In this document: piece after piece, positions 29,210 through 37,261 of the stretch
How the letters are laid out: each line of letters opens with the position of its first letter
How positions within the stretch are numbered: the first letter of the stretch is position 1
Source: Agathobacter sp.
Lineage (GTDB): Bacteria; Bacillota; Clostridia; Lachnospirales; Lachnospiraceae
DNA length: 64,000 nt
Assembly (NCBI GenBank): GCA_017409825.1
Contig: JAFQRZ010000004.1
Coordinates: forward strand, 1 to 64,000
Reading direction: 5' to 3'
Notes under the pieces: model-generated
Seen by the model: only the letters and a program-made list of their open reading frames with translations
Told to the model about the DNA's origin: nothing
Databases searched by the model: none
Translations under genes and position numbers: made by a program

Positions 29210-30527
29210 TTGCTAACTTTTCCTTCATGATTTCTACAGCCTTTAAAAACTGACTATCATACTGCTTCTCATAGGCCTCTCCTTCTGGACCTGAGTATTC
29301 GTAATCCACTTCTACATCTGGAGCAACACCGATTTTGTGAATATCGTTTCCTTTTGGAGTAAAGTATTTTGCCGTCGTAATTTTCATTGCATCCCCGTCT
29401 GACAAACGAATAATATTCTGCACGATTCCCTTTCCGTAGGTTGTTTTCCCTACGAGAGTTGCATATTCATAATCTTTCAATGCACCTGCGAAAATTTCTG
29501 ATGCACTTGCACTGTTTTCATCTGTCAACACAACAATTGGCAAATCCAAACAGCTCGCACCAGATGTATATTCGTCGCGATTACCATACTTATCCTCTAC
29601 ATAAACCAAAAGCCCTTCTGGCAATATCTGATCTAGTAACTTTACAACCGAATTCAGCAATCCACCTGGGTTTGCACGAACATCAATAATCAAGCCTTTG
29701 GCACCTTGCGTCTGAAGCTGTTTCACCATAACCTCAAACTGCTCATCCGTCTTATCCTGAAATTCTGTAATCTGAATATATCCGATTCCATCATCTAACA
29801 TTTCGCCTTCAATACTTGGAAGCTCTACATGTCTTCTTTCCACATCAAATTCCAAAATCTCTCCTGTGGATGGACGATATACTTCAATGTGTACTGTTGT
29901 TCCTTCCTCTCCACGAATGTGCTGCACCAATTCGGATACTTCTACACTAGTAGCGGTAATCCCCTCTACAGAAAGAATCATATCTCCATTCTTAAGCCCA
30001 GCTTCTTCCGAAGGTGTTCCTCGATATACCTTTGTAATCGTCACCTCCATCGTAGTCAAATTCTGACTGACACCTGCCCCGATTCCATAATAGGTTCCAG
30101 AAGTAGAGACTCTCATATCTTCATATTCTTCTGGTGTATAGTATACGGAATATGGATCCTCCAAGCTTTCCATGACACCACTGTAAATGGAATTATAAAT
30201 ATCTTCTTTTTCAAAATCGCCATAATAATAGATATTCATATACTGGTAAATTTCATCTACTTTTTCTGCTACCTCATCATTTAAAATAGCATTTCCCTGA
30301 ATCGTAGATGCACCAGCTTCCCCAATAATCAACAGCTGTCCTGACATTTTCAAAACGCCCTTGATTCCAAAACATACGATAGCCACACAAACCATCGCGG
30401 TTAACACACCAAAGAAAAATGCGTGCTTTTTGAAGAAGCTTTCCTTCTTCTCTTCTACCGATTCCATGTACACCGCTTCATTGGTGCACTCCTCATTTAA
30501 ATTTTCAATTTCATTATTGTACTGCAT
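29202..30527 (-). CDS. Carboxy-terminal processing protease (S41, CtpA-like)
   Basis: A 441-residue membrane-anchored, extracytoplasmic serine protease. The start at 30527 follows AGAGGAAAAATT; a longer in-frame reading to 30668 would run into the ftsX terminator and gene. A single membrane helix lies at about residues 40-62, then a PDZ domain (YYGIGAGVSQ..., about 140-215) and the S41 catalytic domain with LIIDVRANPGGLL and TDENSASASEIFAGAL; the serine is in SASASE and the lysine in TYGKGIVQ. The substrate is unknown. In Clostridia such proteases sometimes act in spore or envelope signalling. Confidence 0.92.
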   Translation of the reverse strand: MQYNNEIENLNEECTNEAVYMESVEEKKESFFKKHAFFFGVLTAMVCVAIVCFGIKGVLKMSGQLLIIGEAGASTIQGNAILNDEVAEKVDEIYQYMNIYYYGDFEKEDIYNSIYSGVMESLEDPYSVYYTPEEYEDMRVSTSGTYYGIGAGVSQNLTTMEVTITKVYRGTPSEEAGLKNGDMILSVEGITATSVEVSELVQHIRGEEGTTVHIEVYRPSTGEILEFDVERRHVELPSIEGEMLDDGIGYIQITEFQDKTDEQFEVMVKQLQTQGAKGLIIDVRANPGGLLNSVVKLLDQILPEGLLVYVEDKYGNRDEYTSGASCLDLPIVVLTDENSASASEIFAGALKDYEYATLVGKTTYGKGIVQNIIRLSDGDAMKITTAKYFTPKGNDIHKIGVAPDVEVDYEYSGPEGEAYEKQYDSQFLKAVEIMKEKLANE

Positions 30528-30600
30528 AATTTTTCCTCTTCTAAAAATATAACTTTGATGTTTATTATGCCACAACTCATCATTTTTTTCTACCATAAAA

Positions 30601-30632
30601 AAAGAACTATCACAATTTTGTGATAGTTCTTT
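30601..30632 (-). terminator. Terminator after ftsEX
   Basis: A perfect inverted repeat: AAAGAACTATCACAA (30601-30615) with TTGTGATAGTTCTTT (30618-30632). On the minus strand it is followed by a run of T, and it begins 6 nt after the ftsX stop. Confidence 0.9.
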
Positions 30633-30637
30633 AAATA

Positions 30638-31543
30638 CTATACTTTTAAATGTTTGCGAATCGTCCATATACTTCCCAAGAAACCAATACCAACGCCTAA
30701 CAGTAAGCCAATTGGAACAAGTCCTTGGAACAGAGTGTGTGGAGATACAAATTCGAGAAGCGAGCCTACGAAAGCAAACTTTTCTGCGACATAAAGCACA
30801 ACCTTGTCATAAAGCACATAAAGCAATACTAATGGTGCCGCTGCACCGATTAATCCGATTATGATACCCTCTACAATAAATGGTGCACGTACCAGATAGT
30901 CCGTTGCTCCTATCAGTTTCATAATCGCAATTTCTTCCCTACGAACTGCGATACCAACTGTAATTGTATTGTTAATCAAGAATACTGCTACACAAAGCAG
31001 AATCGCTATGATTCCACCTGACACTATGCTCAGAATTTTATTAAACTCTGTCAAGGTTTCCGCTACTGATTGGGACTGTTTAACATCTCGTATCCCTTCT
31101 ATGCTCTCCAAATATGTCACTAAAGAAGTCTGCTTCGAAACATCCTTTAAATAGATTGCATAGTTCGCAGAATTGGCCAATGGATTTTCCGAAAAGCCAC
31201 TTGCATATTCTTCATTTCCTTCAAAATACACTTCCTTGAAGCTTTCCCATGCTTCTTCTGCAGAAACAAAATCCATCTCTCTTACTTCGGTTCGTTTCGC
31301 AATCTCTTTTCCGATTTCTTTGATTTCATCTTCTGAAAGTCCTTCATCAAAAAAGACCGTAATTGCAACACTTTCTTCCGCATCCTGTACCATCGCATTT
31401 ACATTAAACACTAAAATATAAAAGATACCAAACATAAAGATGCAGGCCGCCATAGTTGCCATAGATGCAAGTGAAAACATACTATTTCTAGCAATGTTTT
31501 TAAAGCCCTGTTGTATTGAATAAAAAAACGTATTAATTTTCAT
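30638..31543 (-). CDS. ftsX: Cell division ABC transporter permease FtsX
   Basis: A 301-residue membrane protein with four membrane segments (near residues 22-45, 170-200, 220-250 and 265-290) and a large outer loop (about 50-165) that in Firmicutes contacts peptidoglycan hydrolases. The start at 31543 gives [20 protein letters not shown] and overlaps ftsE by 11 nt. With FtsE it would couple ATP use inside the cell to wall hydrolysis outside. The NlpC/P60 hydrolase at 35473 is a possible client, but this is inference. Confidence 0.94.
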   Translation of the reverse strand: MKINTFFYSIQQGFKNIARNSMFSLASMATMAACIFMFGIFYILVFNVNAMVQDAEESVAITVFFDEGLSEDEIKEIGKEIAKRTEVREMDFVSAEEAWESFKEVYFEGNEEYASGFSENPLANSANYAIYLKDVSKQTSLVTYLESIEGIRDVKQSQSVAETLTEFNKILSIVSGGIIAILLCVAVFLINNTITVGIAVRREEIAIMKLIGATDYLVRAPFIVEGIIIGLIGAAAPLVLLYVLYDKVVLYVAEKFAFVGSLLEFVSPHTLFQGLVPIGLLLGVGIGFLGSIWTIRKHLKV

Positions 31544-32219
31544 AAGCTGTATCACCCGCTTTGCTATCACCTACGATAACACCTTTCTGCACAGTGATTA
31601 CACGCTTTTTCATGACCTTTACTATCTCCATATTGTGAGTTACAACAATCACCGTTGTACCGCGATTATTGACCTCTTCTAGTAATTTCATGATTTCCCA
31701 TGCATTATTGTTGTCCAAATTTCCTGTTGGCTCGTCCGCCAAAAGGATGCTTGGCTCATTAATAAGAGCTCTGGCAATTGCAACACGCTGCTGCTCCCCA
31801 CCAGATAGCTCCTTTGGATAGGAACGATATTTTGCAGCCAAACCTACCATTGATAAGAAAGAAGGCACTTTCTTCTTAATATTTCTGGTTGGCTCGCCGA
31901 TTACCTTCTGTGCAAAGGCAATATTTTCATATACATTTCTATCCTTCAACAAACGGAAGTCCTGAAAAACAACTCCGATATTTCTACGGAATTTCGGAAT
32001 CTGTCTTCTTCTAATCCTACCCAGATTTTTGCCATTAATCGTAATAGTTCCCGCAGAAGGCTCCAATTCCTTTAACAATAATTTAATCATCGTCGACTTA
32101 CCAGATCCACTGTCGCCTACGATAAACACAAATTCTCCATCTTCAATTTCCAGGCTAACATCGTTCAGCGCAGGTATCCCTGCAGAATAAGACTTGCTGA
32201 CATGTTCCAGTTTAATCAT
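31533..32219 (-). CDS. ftsE: Cell division ATP-binding protein FtsE
   Basis: A 228-residue ABC ATPase partnering FtsX. Walker [16 protein letters not shown] (about residues 35-49), signature [15 protein letters not shown] (about 138-152), Walker [13 protein letters not shown] (about 157-168) and H-loop VVTHNMEIV are all intact. FtsE-type features such as [15 protein letters not shown] are present. It lies 20 nt after the PucR/CdaR-type regulator and is coupled to ftsX by an 11-nt overlap. Confidence 0.95.
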   Translation of the reverse strand: MIKLEHVSKSYSAGIPALNDVSLEIEDGEFVFIVGDSGSGKSTMIKLLLKELEPSAGTITINGKNLGRIRRRQIPKFRRNIGVVFQDFRLLKDRNVYENIAFAQKVIGEPTRNIKKKVPSFLSMVGLAAKYRSYPKELSGGEQQRVAIARALINEPSILLADEPTGNLDNNNAWEIMKLLEEVNNRGTTVIVVTHNMEIVKVMKKRVITVQKGVIVGDSKAGDTAYEN

Positions 32220-32239
32220 TTCAATCTCCTAACTATTTT

Positions 32240-33328
32240 CTAGTAGTCCAATGTCTCCATATACTTCATGTACTTCACTACCATAAGCGCAATGCGGAAT
32301 GTAATAGCATCTTCAAACACACGCAAATCAAGCCCTGTACTCTTCTGTAGCTTATCCAATCTGTATACCAAAGTATTTCTATGGATATACAGCTGTCTAG
32401 AAGTTTCAGATACATTTAAGCTGTTTTCAAAGAATTTATTGATTGTGGTAAGCATTTCTTCATCAAAATCATCTGGTGATCTTCCATCAAAAATTTCCTT
32501 GATAAACATTTTGCAAAGAGGAATCGGAAGCTGATAAATCAAACGTCCAATTCCAAGCTGTGAATATGCAATTACGTCTTTTTCCTCAAAGAAAATCTTT
32601 CCTACATCAAGGGCCATACGAGCCTCTTTGTAAGAACGCGATACTTCTTTTAATTCATTCACTATGGTACCGTATGCTACATGTACATTGTGTTCCGCGT
32701 CGCCTCGGAATAAGTTAATGATAACCTCTGCTGTTTTGCTTAAGTCCTCATATTTCTCATTCTCTGCCAATTCTTTTACAACGATGATATTCTTTTCATC
32801 AACCGCTGTAACGAAATCTTTGGATTTGCCACCAAAAAGCCCACGGATTTTCTCTAATTCGTTTCCATCCTTGTCGCGATTTGTCTCAACGATAAATACG
32901 ACACGTTTTACTTCTGTTTCGATGTGCAGTTTCTTTGCACGATTATAGATATCTACTAAAAGGAGATTATCTAACAAGAGGTTCTTGATAAAGTTATCCT
33001 TATCAAAACGCTCTTTATATGCTACCAACAGATTCTGTATCTGGAAGCTGGCAATCTTGCCAATCATATATACATCTTCTGTATCTCCATACGCCAACAG
33101 AATATACTCCAACTGATGATCATCAAATACCTTAAAAAACTGACATCCGCCCACTACCTGGCTATCTGCAGGTGAGCTCACAAAACTCTGTGCAGGCTCA
33201 ATAAACTTGTCTGCATCCTGGAATGTAGCAGCCAGAATCTTGCCGTCTACATCTATCACGCACAAATCAGTTCTAGTAATATTTTTTAATCCATCGATTG
33301 TATTTTGTAATATTTGATTGGAAATCAT
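32240..33328 (-). CDS. PucR/CdaR-type transcriptional regulator
   Basis: A 362-residue regulator. The N-terminal part (about 1-110) resembles a sugar-diacid-recognition/GAF-like sensing region (TRTDLCVIDVDGKILAAT). The middle has a GGDEF-like PucR domain, and the C-terminus carries the PucR-type helix-turn-helix SETSRQLYIHRNTLVYRL (about 312-329), followed by a helix ending in KYMKYMETLDY. This CdaR means carbohydrate diacid regulator and is unrelated to the c-di-AMP CdaR at 17309. Target genes are unknown; ftsEX directly downstream may be cotranscribed. Confidence 0.85.
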   Translation of the reverse strand: MISNQILQNTIDGLKNITRTDLCVIDVDGKILAATFQDADKFIEPAQSFVSSPADSQVVGGCQFFKVFDDHQLEYILLAYGDTEDVYMIGKIASFQIQNLLVAYKERFDKDNFIKNLLLDNLLLVDIYNRAKKLHIETEVKRVVFIVETNRDKDGNELEKIRGLFGGKSKDFVTAVDEKNIIVVKELAENEKYEDLSKTAEVIINLFRGDAEHNVHVAYGTIVNELKEVSRSYKEARMALDVGKIFFEEKDVIAYSQLGIGRLIYQLPIPLCKMFIKEIFDGRSPDDFDEEMLTTINKFFENSLNVSETSRQLYIHRNTLVYRLDKLQKSTGLDLRVFEDAITFRIALMVVKYMKYMETLDY

Positions 33329-33401
33329 ACCTTTTCTCCTTATCCCCCATATTTGCGTTTTGCATAAATACCTGCCTCTATTTTAATGCATAAACACAAA
33401 A

Positions 33402-33448
33402 AAAGAAAGAGGGAATGTGCATTTTTTATGCATTTTCTCTCTTTCTTT
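33402..33448 (-). terminator. Terminator after yitT
   Basis: An imperfect hairpin: AAAGAAAGAGGGAATGTGCA pairs with TGCATTTTCTCTCTTTCTTT across a short T-rich loop. It lies about 23 nt after the stop of the YitT-family gene on the minus strand, and its own A-rich left flank gives a T run there. Confidence 0.75.
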
Positions 33449-33471
33449 GCTTAAAATCTAGTAAATTTTAA

Positions 33472-34341
33472 CTAAAATTCCTTTTTATACTCCTGAAAGC
33501 CTTCTCCCAGCACTTCTTTCACATCCGAAACGATTACAAATGCACTCGGGTCCACTTCATTGACAATATCCTTTAATCCAATAATTTCTTTTTGGGTCAC
33601 GATACAGTATAAAACACATTTATCTTCCTTGGTATACATCCCTGTCGCCTGAAGACCTGTCACACCACGCTCCAACTCTGTCATGATACGCTTTGCAACC
33701 TCTTCATGTTCGTTCGTGATGATATATGCCGCCTTAGAGTAATTGAAACCTTCCACAATCAAATCGGACACCTTGGTCTGCACTACAATACCAATAATTG
33801 CATAAAGAGTTGGTCTCATACCAAAGATGAAAAGACCCAGCAGCACAACCAGACCATCAATCACTTGTAAAATCTGTACAATCGAATAATGTCTCATTTT
33901 CAATTGTACCAAAGCTGACACCATATCCGTACCACCTGTTGTAGCTCCTACACGAATCACAAAACCAATTCCTGCACCTGCGCAAACACCACCAAACAGA
34001 GCTGCTATCATCAGGTCTCCTTCTGCCATATTAATCGCTGGCAAAATATACAGCCAAACGGATAACATAATTGTTCCAAACAACGTTTTACCAATGAATT
34101 TTTTTCCTTTCAGGAAATAGGATAAAATAAACACTGGTACGTTCAATGCAATATTGGTCAACCAAAGTGGAATACCACCTTCTATAAACACTTCTGTTAC
34201 GTGCTTAATAACAATTGCCAAACCACTAAATCCACCTGTAACCAATCCGACTGGATCATAAAAACAAGCAATACCAAATGCCAAAATTCCTGTTCCAAAT
34301 ATGATCATGATATAATCATAAATTCTACTATGTTTTTTCAT
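33472..34341 (-). CDS. YitT family membrane protein
   Basis: A 289-residue protein with five to six membrane segments (about residues 10-190) and a soluble C-terminal DUF2179 domain (about 200-285, ERGVTGLQATGMYTKEDKCV). It starts with the typical pattern YDYIMIIFGTGILAFGIACF. Firmicutes often carry several YitT paralogues of unknown transport or sensing role. It is 29 nt downstream of the WecB/TagA-like gene and shares its promoter. GGTGAGCT before ATG is a moderate ribosome binding site. Confidence 0.9.
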   Translation of the reverse strand: MKKHSRIYDYIMIIFGTGILAFGIACFYDPVGLVTGGFSGLAIVIKHVTEVFIEGGIPLWLTNIALNVPVFILSYFLKGKKFIGKTLFGTIMLSVWLYILPAINMAEGDLMIAALFGGVCAGAGIGFVIRVGATTGGTDMVSALVQLKMRHYSIVQILQVIDGLVVLLGLFIFGMRPTLYAIIGIVVQTKVSDLIVEGFNYSKAAYIITNEHEEVAKRIMTELERGVTGLQATGMYTKEDKCVLYCIVTQKEIIGLKDIVNEVDPSAFVIVSDVKEVLGEGFQEYKKEF

Positions 34342-34370
34342 AGCTCACCATTCTCTTTCTTAAAAGAATC

Positions 34371-35042
34371 TTATTTTGTATCTTTTTCATTTTTTATATA
34401 ATTCATAAGCTTATACTTACGAAGTTTTTTCAGCAGTAGAAATTTAAGACTATGCTTCTGTCCTACGATTTTCCCACTGCCAATCCCATACCAAAGCCTT
34501 GTAGATAGCATCGCTTTATGCTCTGCCAAAAAATGTTCCTGCATTGGCGATGGCAATACACTTACGATAACATCTGGAGCAAGCATATTGATATCATTTA
34601 TAATGCCCTCATCTGCTCCAACGCATTCCTCTAATGCTTGCGCTCCCACAATATGCAATCTAGGAAATTCCTCTGCAATATATTCGCAAGTCTGTACAAC
34701 TTCCTGCTGCGCATCTCCAAGCACAAAAATTGAGTAACGATTGCGTTCCAAAATATTCATAAGTCGAAAGAAGAATTCGCGTTTCTCAAGCTCACGTTTA
34801 CGCAGAGTTGTATTTTCCCCCACTGCATCCCAAACACCATTTTCTGCTATCACCGTAACATCCATTTCTTCTAGCATTTTTTTCACAACTTCATCTTCCT
34901 TTGCCAGAAGAATGGTACGCATATAAACTTCCTCTACCGTAGTAAAAACATGGTTATCTAAGTTTTTTCCAATACGCATCAAATTCTCTAATGCGGTATA
35001 ACTATTCAGTTTAATTCCTGCTACTGTAATTTCCTTAATCAT
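34371..35042 (-). CDS. Divergent WecB/TagA/CpsF family protein
   Basis: A 223-residue protein with the GT26 fold pattern (start EITVAGIKLNSYT, then IFVLGDAQQEVVQ, LHIVGAQ..., APDVIVSVLPSPMQEHFL and GIGSGKIVGQKHSLK). Compared with the canonical enzyme at 11808, the T-A-N-P segment is TTVEE and the catalytic ADGIG is AENGV, so the catalytic Asp and the Asn are missing. It may be inactive, use another mechanism or bind substrate as a regulator. No ribosome binding site is visible before the ATG, and a strong promoter lies so close that the mRNA could be leaderless. Confidence 0.75.
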   Translation of the reverse strand: MIKEITVAGIKLNSYTALENLMRIGKNLDNHVFTTVEEVYMRTILLAKEDEVVKKMLEEMDVTVIAENGVWDAVGENTTLRKRELEKREFFFRLMNILERNRYSIFVLGDAQQEVVQTCEYIAEEFPRLHIVGAQALEECVGADEGIINDINMLAPDVIVSVLPSPMQEHFLAEHKAMLSTRLWYGIGSGKIVGQKHSLKFLLLKKLRKYKLMNYIKNEKDTK

Positions 35043-35050
35043 GACAATTC

Positions 35051-35079
35051 AGTATATCAAAGGGGGAAAATTTTGGCAA
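35051..35079 (-). promoter_or_regulatory. Promoter directly abutting the start codon (possible leaderless mRNA)
   Basis: On the minus strand TTGCCA (35074-35079), 17 bp, then TATACT (35051-35056). The start codon is at 35042, so a normal start of transcription about 7 nt after the -10 element would fall at or within 2-3 nt of ATG. No Shine-Dalgarno sequence is seen upstream. Confidence 0.55.
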
Positions 35080-35246
35080 GCATTTTAATTGTTCGACAAT
35101 TTGCGACAACTTCAAACAATTTTTTTACTATTAAAATGTCAATCCTTTTCTTGTTTTTTTCCAATTTTTACTAAAGTTTATGATATCTTCACAAAACGGT
35201 TGTTCGTTTTTCTCCGCTTTTCCCACATCCTACACCACTCATTTTT

Positions 35247-35255
35247 TGTGGATAA
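35247..35255 (-). promoter_or_regulatory. DnaA box 1
   Basis: TGTGGATAA, the exact complement of the consensus TTATCCACA, in a non-coding AT-rich stretch. A weaker match (CGTGTATAA) lies between it and the second box. dnaA and dnaN are not in the window, so this is not evidently the chromosomal origin. Confidence 0.55.
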
Positions 35256-35307
35256 CGTGAATAAGTCCGTGTATAACTCGATTTTTGGGGCTTTCCGAGC
35301 CCTCAAA

Positions 35308-35316
35308 TGTGGATAA
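35308..35316 (-). promoter_or_regulatory. DnaA box 2
   Basis: A second exact TGTGGATAA in the same orientation, 61 bp from the first. The 430-bp gap (35043-35472) otherwise holds the promoter of the downstream gene, one direct repeat pair and a terminator, and no gene. Confidence 0.55.
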
Positions 35317-35402
35317 CTTTTGAATCATAGCATTTGACAATTTGCAACACTTTTTTTCCAATCACAACATATTTGTGCAATTTGTACATGTATCACAAGT
35401 AA

Positions 35403-35455
35403 AAAACTTCCATTTCGCCTCATAAGCAAGCTTACGAGGCAGAATGGAAGTTTTT
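35403..35455 (-). terminator. Terminator after the NlpC/P60 gene
   Basis: A long hairpin with two mismatched positions: CTTCCATT, GCCTC and TAAGC on the left pair with GCTTA, GAGGC and AATGGAAG on the right; a T run follows on the minus strand. It lies 18 nt after the stop codon. Confidence 0.85.
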
Positions 35456-35472
35456 ACTTTTCTAAATAGTTT

Positions 35473-36603
35473 TTAAAAGATTCTACGGATTGCAAGCACC
35501 TGTTTGTACTGCCAATTATCTGAAATCTTAATTCCTTCTTTTCTATTTGATGCATGCACAATTTTACCATTTCCAATATAAATTGCTACATGTCCGCTAT
35601 AGCAAATAATATCACCAGGGCGAACATCAGATGCACTTACTGCGTATCCAACATATCTCTGCTGGTATGAGCTATGTGGAAGCTTTACACCAAATGCTTC
35701 ATAAATCTTCATTACAAAGCCAGAACAATCTGCACCATTTGTCAAACTTGTTCCACCCCATACATAAGGGTTTCCTACGAACTGTACCGCATAATCAACT
35801 ACCGCCTGACCTTCTTTACTTGCTGGTGCATTGTAGTGCTTATTGGAAGAAGAGGATGCCTGCTGCTGTTTCTTTGCTGCAGCTTCTGCTTCTAAACGAG
35901 CTCTTTCTTCCTCTTTTGATTCTGCATAATTATAAACTGTTTCTACTGATACATACTCGGATGCTACATAACCTACATAAGAACGATACTGTACCTTAAG
36001 CCATCCTTCCATAGACTCATCAAGGACTGTCATCTTGTTTCCTTCTGTAAGCAATGTATATACACCTGCTTCTGTCGAAGCTTCTTTACGAATTCTTAAA
36101 GCGTCTGTAATTACAATACCAACTCTTTGTGAAACAGCTTTACAAGTAGCTTCATCGCCAACAACTACGTAATCTGCAGATACATAACCTGTTACGCTGC
36201 CAGAAGTAACCTTATACCAACCATCTAATGTTTCAAGTACGGTTGCAGCTCCGTTGTTATAAAGCTTACCGAGCACTGCTGCATTTGGATTTGCCTCAGT
36301 TCTAATATTCAGATATTCATTTACTTTTGCGATTGCAATGTTTGCGTATGGGTTTGTAGGTTCTGCTACAACTGGTGCTTCATTTTCTTCTACACCGGCA
36401 TAGAGTTCATCCTCTGTAGCATCTTCTAATACAACCGTTTCGCCAATGGCTGAATGAGCACCTGCGGAAAAGCTGTATGAAGTTCCTGTAATGTAGTTCG
36501 TACTTTCAACGGTCTGTCCTGCAAATACCTCTGCTGGAACAGTTGTAACCAAAAGTGCTGCAACTAAAAGGCCTGCTGTAAGTCTTACTCCCTTGTTAAT
36601 CAT
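35473..36603 (-). CDS. Secreted SH3-domain NlpC/P60 cell-wall hydrolase
   Basis: A 376-residue exported endopeptidase. The second ATG (36603) is used, because GGAGGATACA before it overlaps the first. Signal peptide at residues 1-30 (KGVRLTAGLLVAALLVTTVP, cleavage near VFAGQ). Two bacterial SH3 domains follow (about 95-150 and 165-235), then a Gln/Ser/Lys linker and the NlpC/P60 domain (about 260-376) with catalytic Cys in GADCSGFVMKIYEAFGVKLP (20 residues) and His in SGHVAIYIGNGKIVHASN. It has its own consensus promoter and WalR-like direct repeats. It probably cuts stem peptides during growth and may be controlled by FtsEX or WalRK. Confidence 0.93.
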   Translation of the reverse strand: MINKGVRLTAGLLVAALLVTTVPAEVFAGQTVESTNYITGTSYSFSAGAHSAIGETVVLEDATEDELYAGVEENEAPVVAEPTNPYANIAIAKVNEYLNIRTEANPNAAVLGKLYNNGAATVLETLDGWYKVTSGSVTGYVSADYVVVGDEATCKAVSQRVGIVITDALRIRKEASTEAGVYTLLTEGNKMTVLDESMEGWLKVQYRSYVGYVASEYVSVETVYNYAESKEEERARLEAEAAAKKQQQASSSSNKHYNAPASKEGQAVVDYAVQFVGNPYVWGGTSLTNGADCSGFVMKIYEAFGVKLPHSSYQQRYVGYAVSASDVRPGDIICYSGHVAIYIGNGKIVHASNRKEGIKISDNWQYKQVLAIRRIF

Positions 36604-36638
36604 TGTATCCTCCAAAATCGAATGAATTTATTAATTTT

Positions 36639-36664
36639 GTTACGAATTTGTTACAAATGTTACG
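36639..36664 (-). promoter_or_regulatory. Candidate WalR (YycF) box
   Basis: Three direct repeats GTTAC(G/A) on the plus strand at 36639, 36650 and 36659, read on the minus strand as GTAAC hexamers. Two of them form TGTAAC-N5-CGTAAC, one mismatch from the known WalR consensus TGTWAH-N5-TGTWAH. They lie just downstream of the -10 element, a position usually linked to repression. WalR itself is not in the window. Confidence 0.4.
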
Positions 36665-36669
36665 ATGCC

Positions 36670-36698
36670 ATTATAACAACCCTGTATACAAGTGTCAA
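36670..36698 (-). promoter_or_regulatory. Consensus sigma-A promoter of the NlpC/P60 gene
   Basis: On the minus strand TTGACA (36693-36698), 17 bp, TATAAT (36670-36675): a perfect match to the vegetative consensus. The transcript would have a 5' leader of about 60 nt. Confidence 0.85.
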
Positions 36699-36771
36699 GC
36701 CCCTAAATATGCACTTTCCTAGGTACATTTCACCCTATATTTGGGGGATTGTATTCAAAAAGCAGAAAAAA

Positions 36772-36793
36772 AGAGCTATCTTGCGATAGCTCT
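36772..36793 (-). terminator. Terminator after ridA
   Basis: The stem AGAGCTATC (36772-36780) and GATAGCTCT (36785-36793) with loop TTGC, followed by a run of T on the minus strand. It starts 19 nt after the ridA stop. Confidence 0.88.
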
Positions 36794-36811
36794 CTTCGTA
36801 ATAGTTTCGTT

Positions 36812-37186
36812 TTATTTCGTAGCAATTGCTTCGATTTCAAGCAATACATCTTTTGGAAGTCTTGCGACTTCTACACAGCTTCTTGCAGGGAATTCAGAAG
36901 TAAAGTATTCTTTATAAACCTCATTGATAGTTCCAAATTCATTCATTTCTTTGATAAACACAGTTGTTTTGATAACATTGTTTAAACTTGTGCCTGCTGC
37001 TTCTAAAAGATTCTTGAGATTTGTAAGCGCCTGATTTGCCTGGGCTACGGTTCCCTCTGGAATTTCACCTGTTGCAGGATTTACTGGAATCACACCAGAA
37101 GTATAAACCATTCCGTTTACTTCAATTGCCTGTGAGTATGGTCCGATTGCTGCTGGTGCCTTGTCTGTACTAATAATGTTTTTCAT
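36812..37186 (-). CDS. ridA: RidA family reactive-intermediate deaminase
   Basis: A 124-residue cytoplasmic enzyme that hydrolyses reactive imines and enamines released by PLP enzymes. It has the full family pattern: APAAIGPYSQAIEVNGMVYT at the N-terminus, NLKNLLEAAG in the middle, and PARSCVEVARLPKDVLLEIE (20 residues) with the key Arg near residue 103. Length is exactly typical. It has its own promoter and terminator, so it is probably monocistronic. Confidence 0.95.
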   Translation of the reverse strand: MKNIISTDKAPAAIGPYSQAIEVNGMVYTSGVIPVNPATGEIPEGTVAQANQALTNLKNLLEAAGTSLNNVIKTTVFIKEMNEFGTINEVYKEYFTSEFPARSCVEVARLPKDVLLEIEAIATK

Positions 37187-37233
37187 ATTTTATTTCTCCT
37201 TTTTATGATACATATTTTATTCACTTCTTATCT

Positions 37234-37261
37234 ATTATAGTAAACTGACGTTATCTTACAA
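37234..37261 (-). promoter_or_regulatory. Promoter of ridA
   Basis: On the minus strand TTGTAA (37256-37261), 16 bp, and a perfect TATAAT (37234-37239). The -35 hexamer overlaps the last codons of the CvfB-like gene. Confidence 0.5.

Larger units (their letters stand above)
35095..35352. repeat. Direct repeat GACAATTTGC flanking the DnaA boxes
   Basis: The copies are GACAATTTGCGACAACTT at 35095-35112 and GACAATTTGCAACACTT at 35336-35352, in the same orientation, one on each side of the two DnaA boxes. The region between (about 35113-35335) is AT-rich and has no coding frame. No function is known to me. Confidence 0.5.

Noticed and set aside
35247-35316. Chromosomal replication origin
   Set aside because: Two DnaA boxes are present, but dnaA, dnaN, rpmH and other origin markers are absent and the box number is low.
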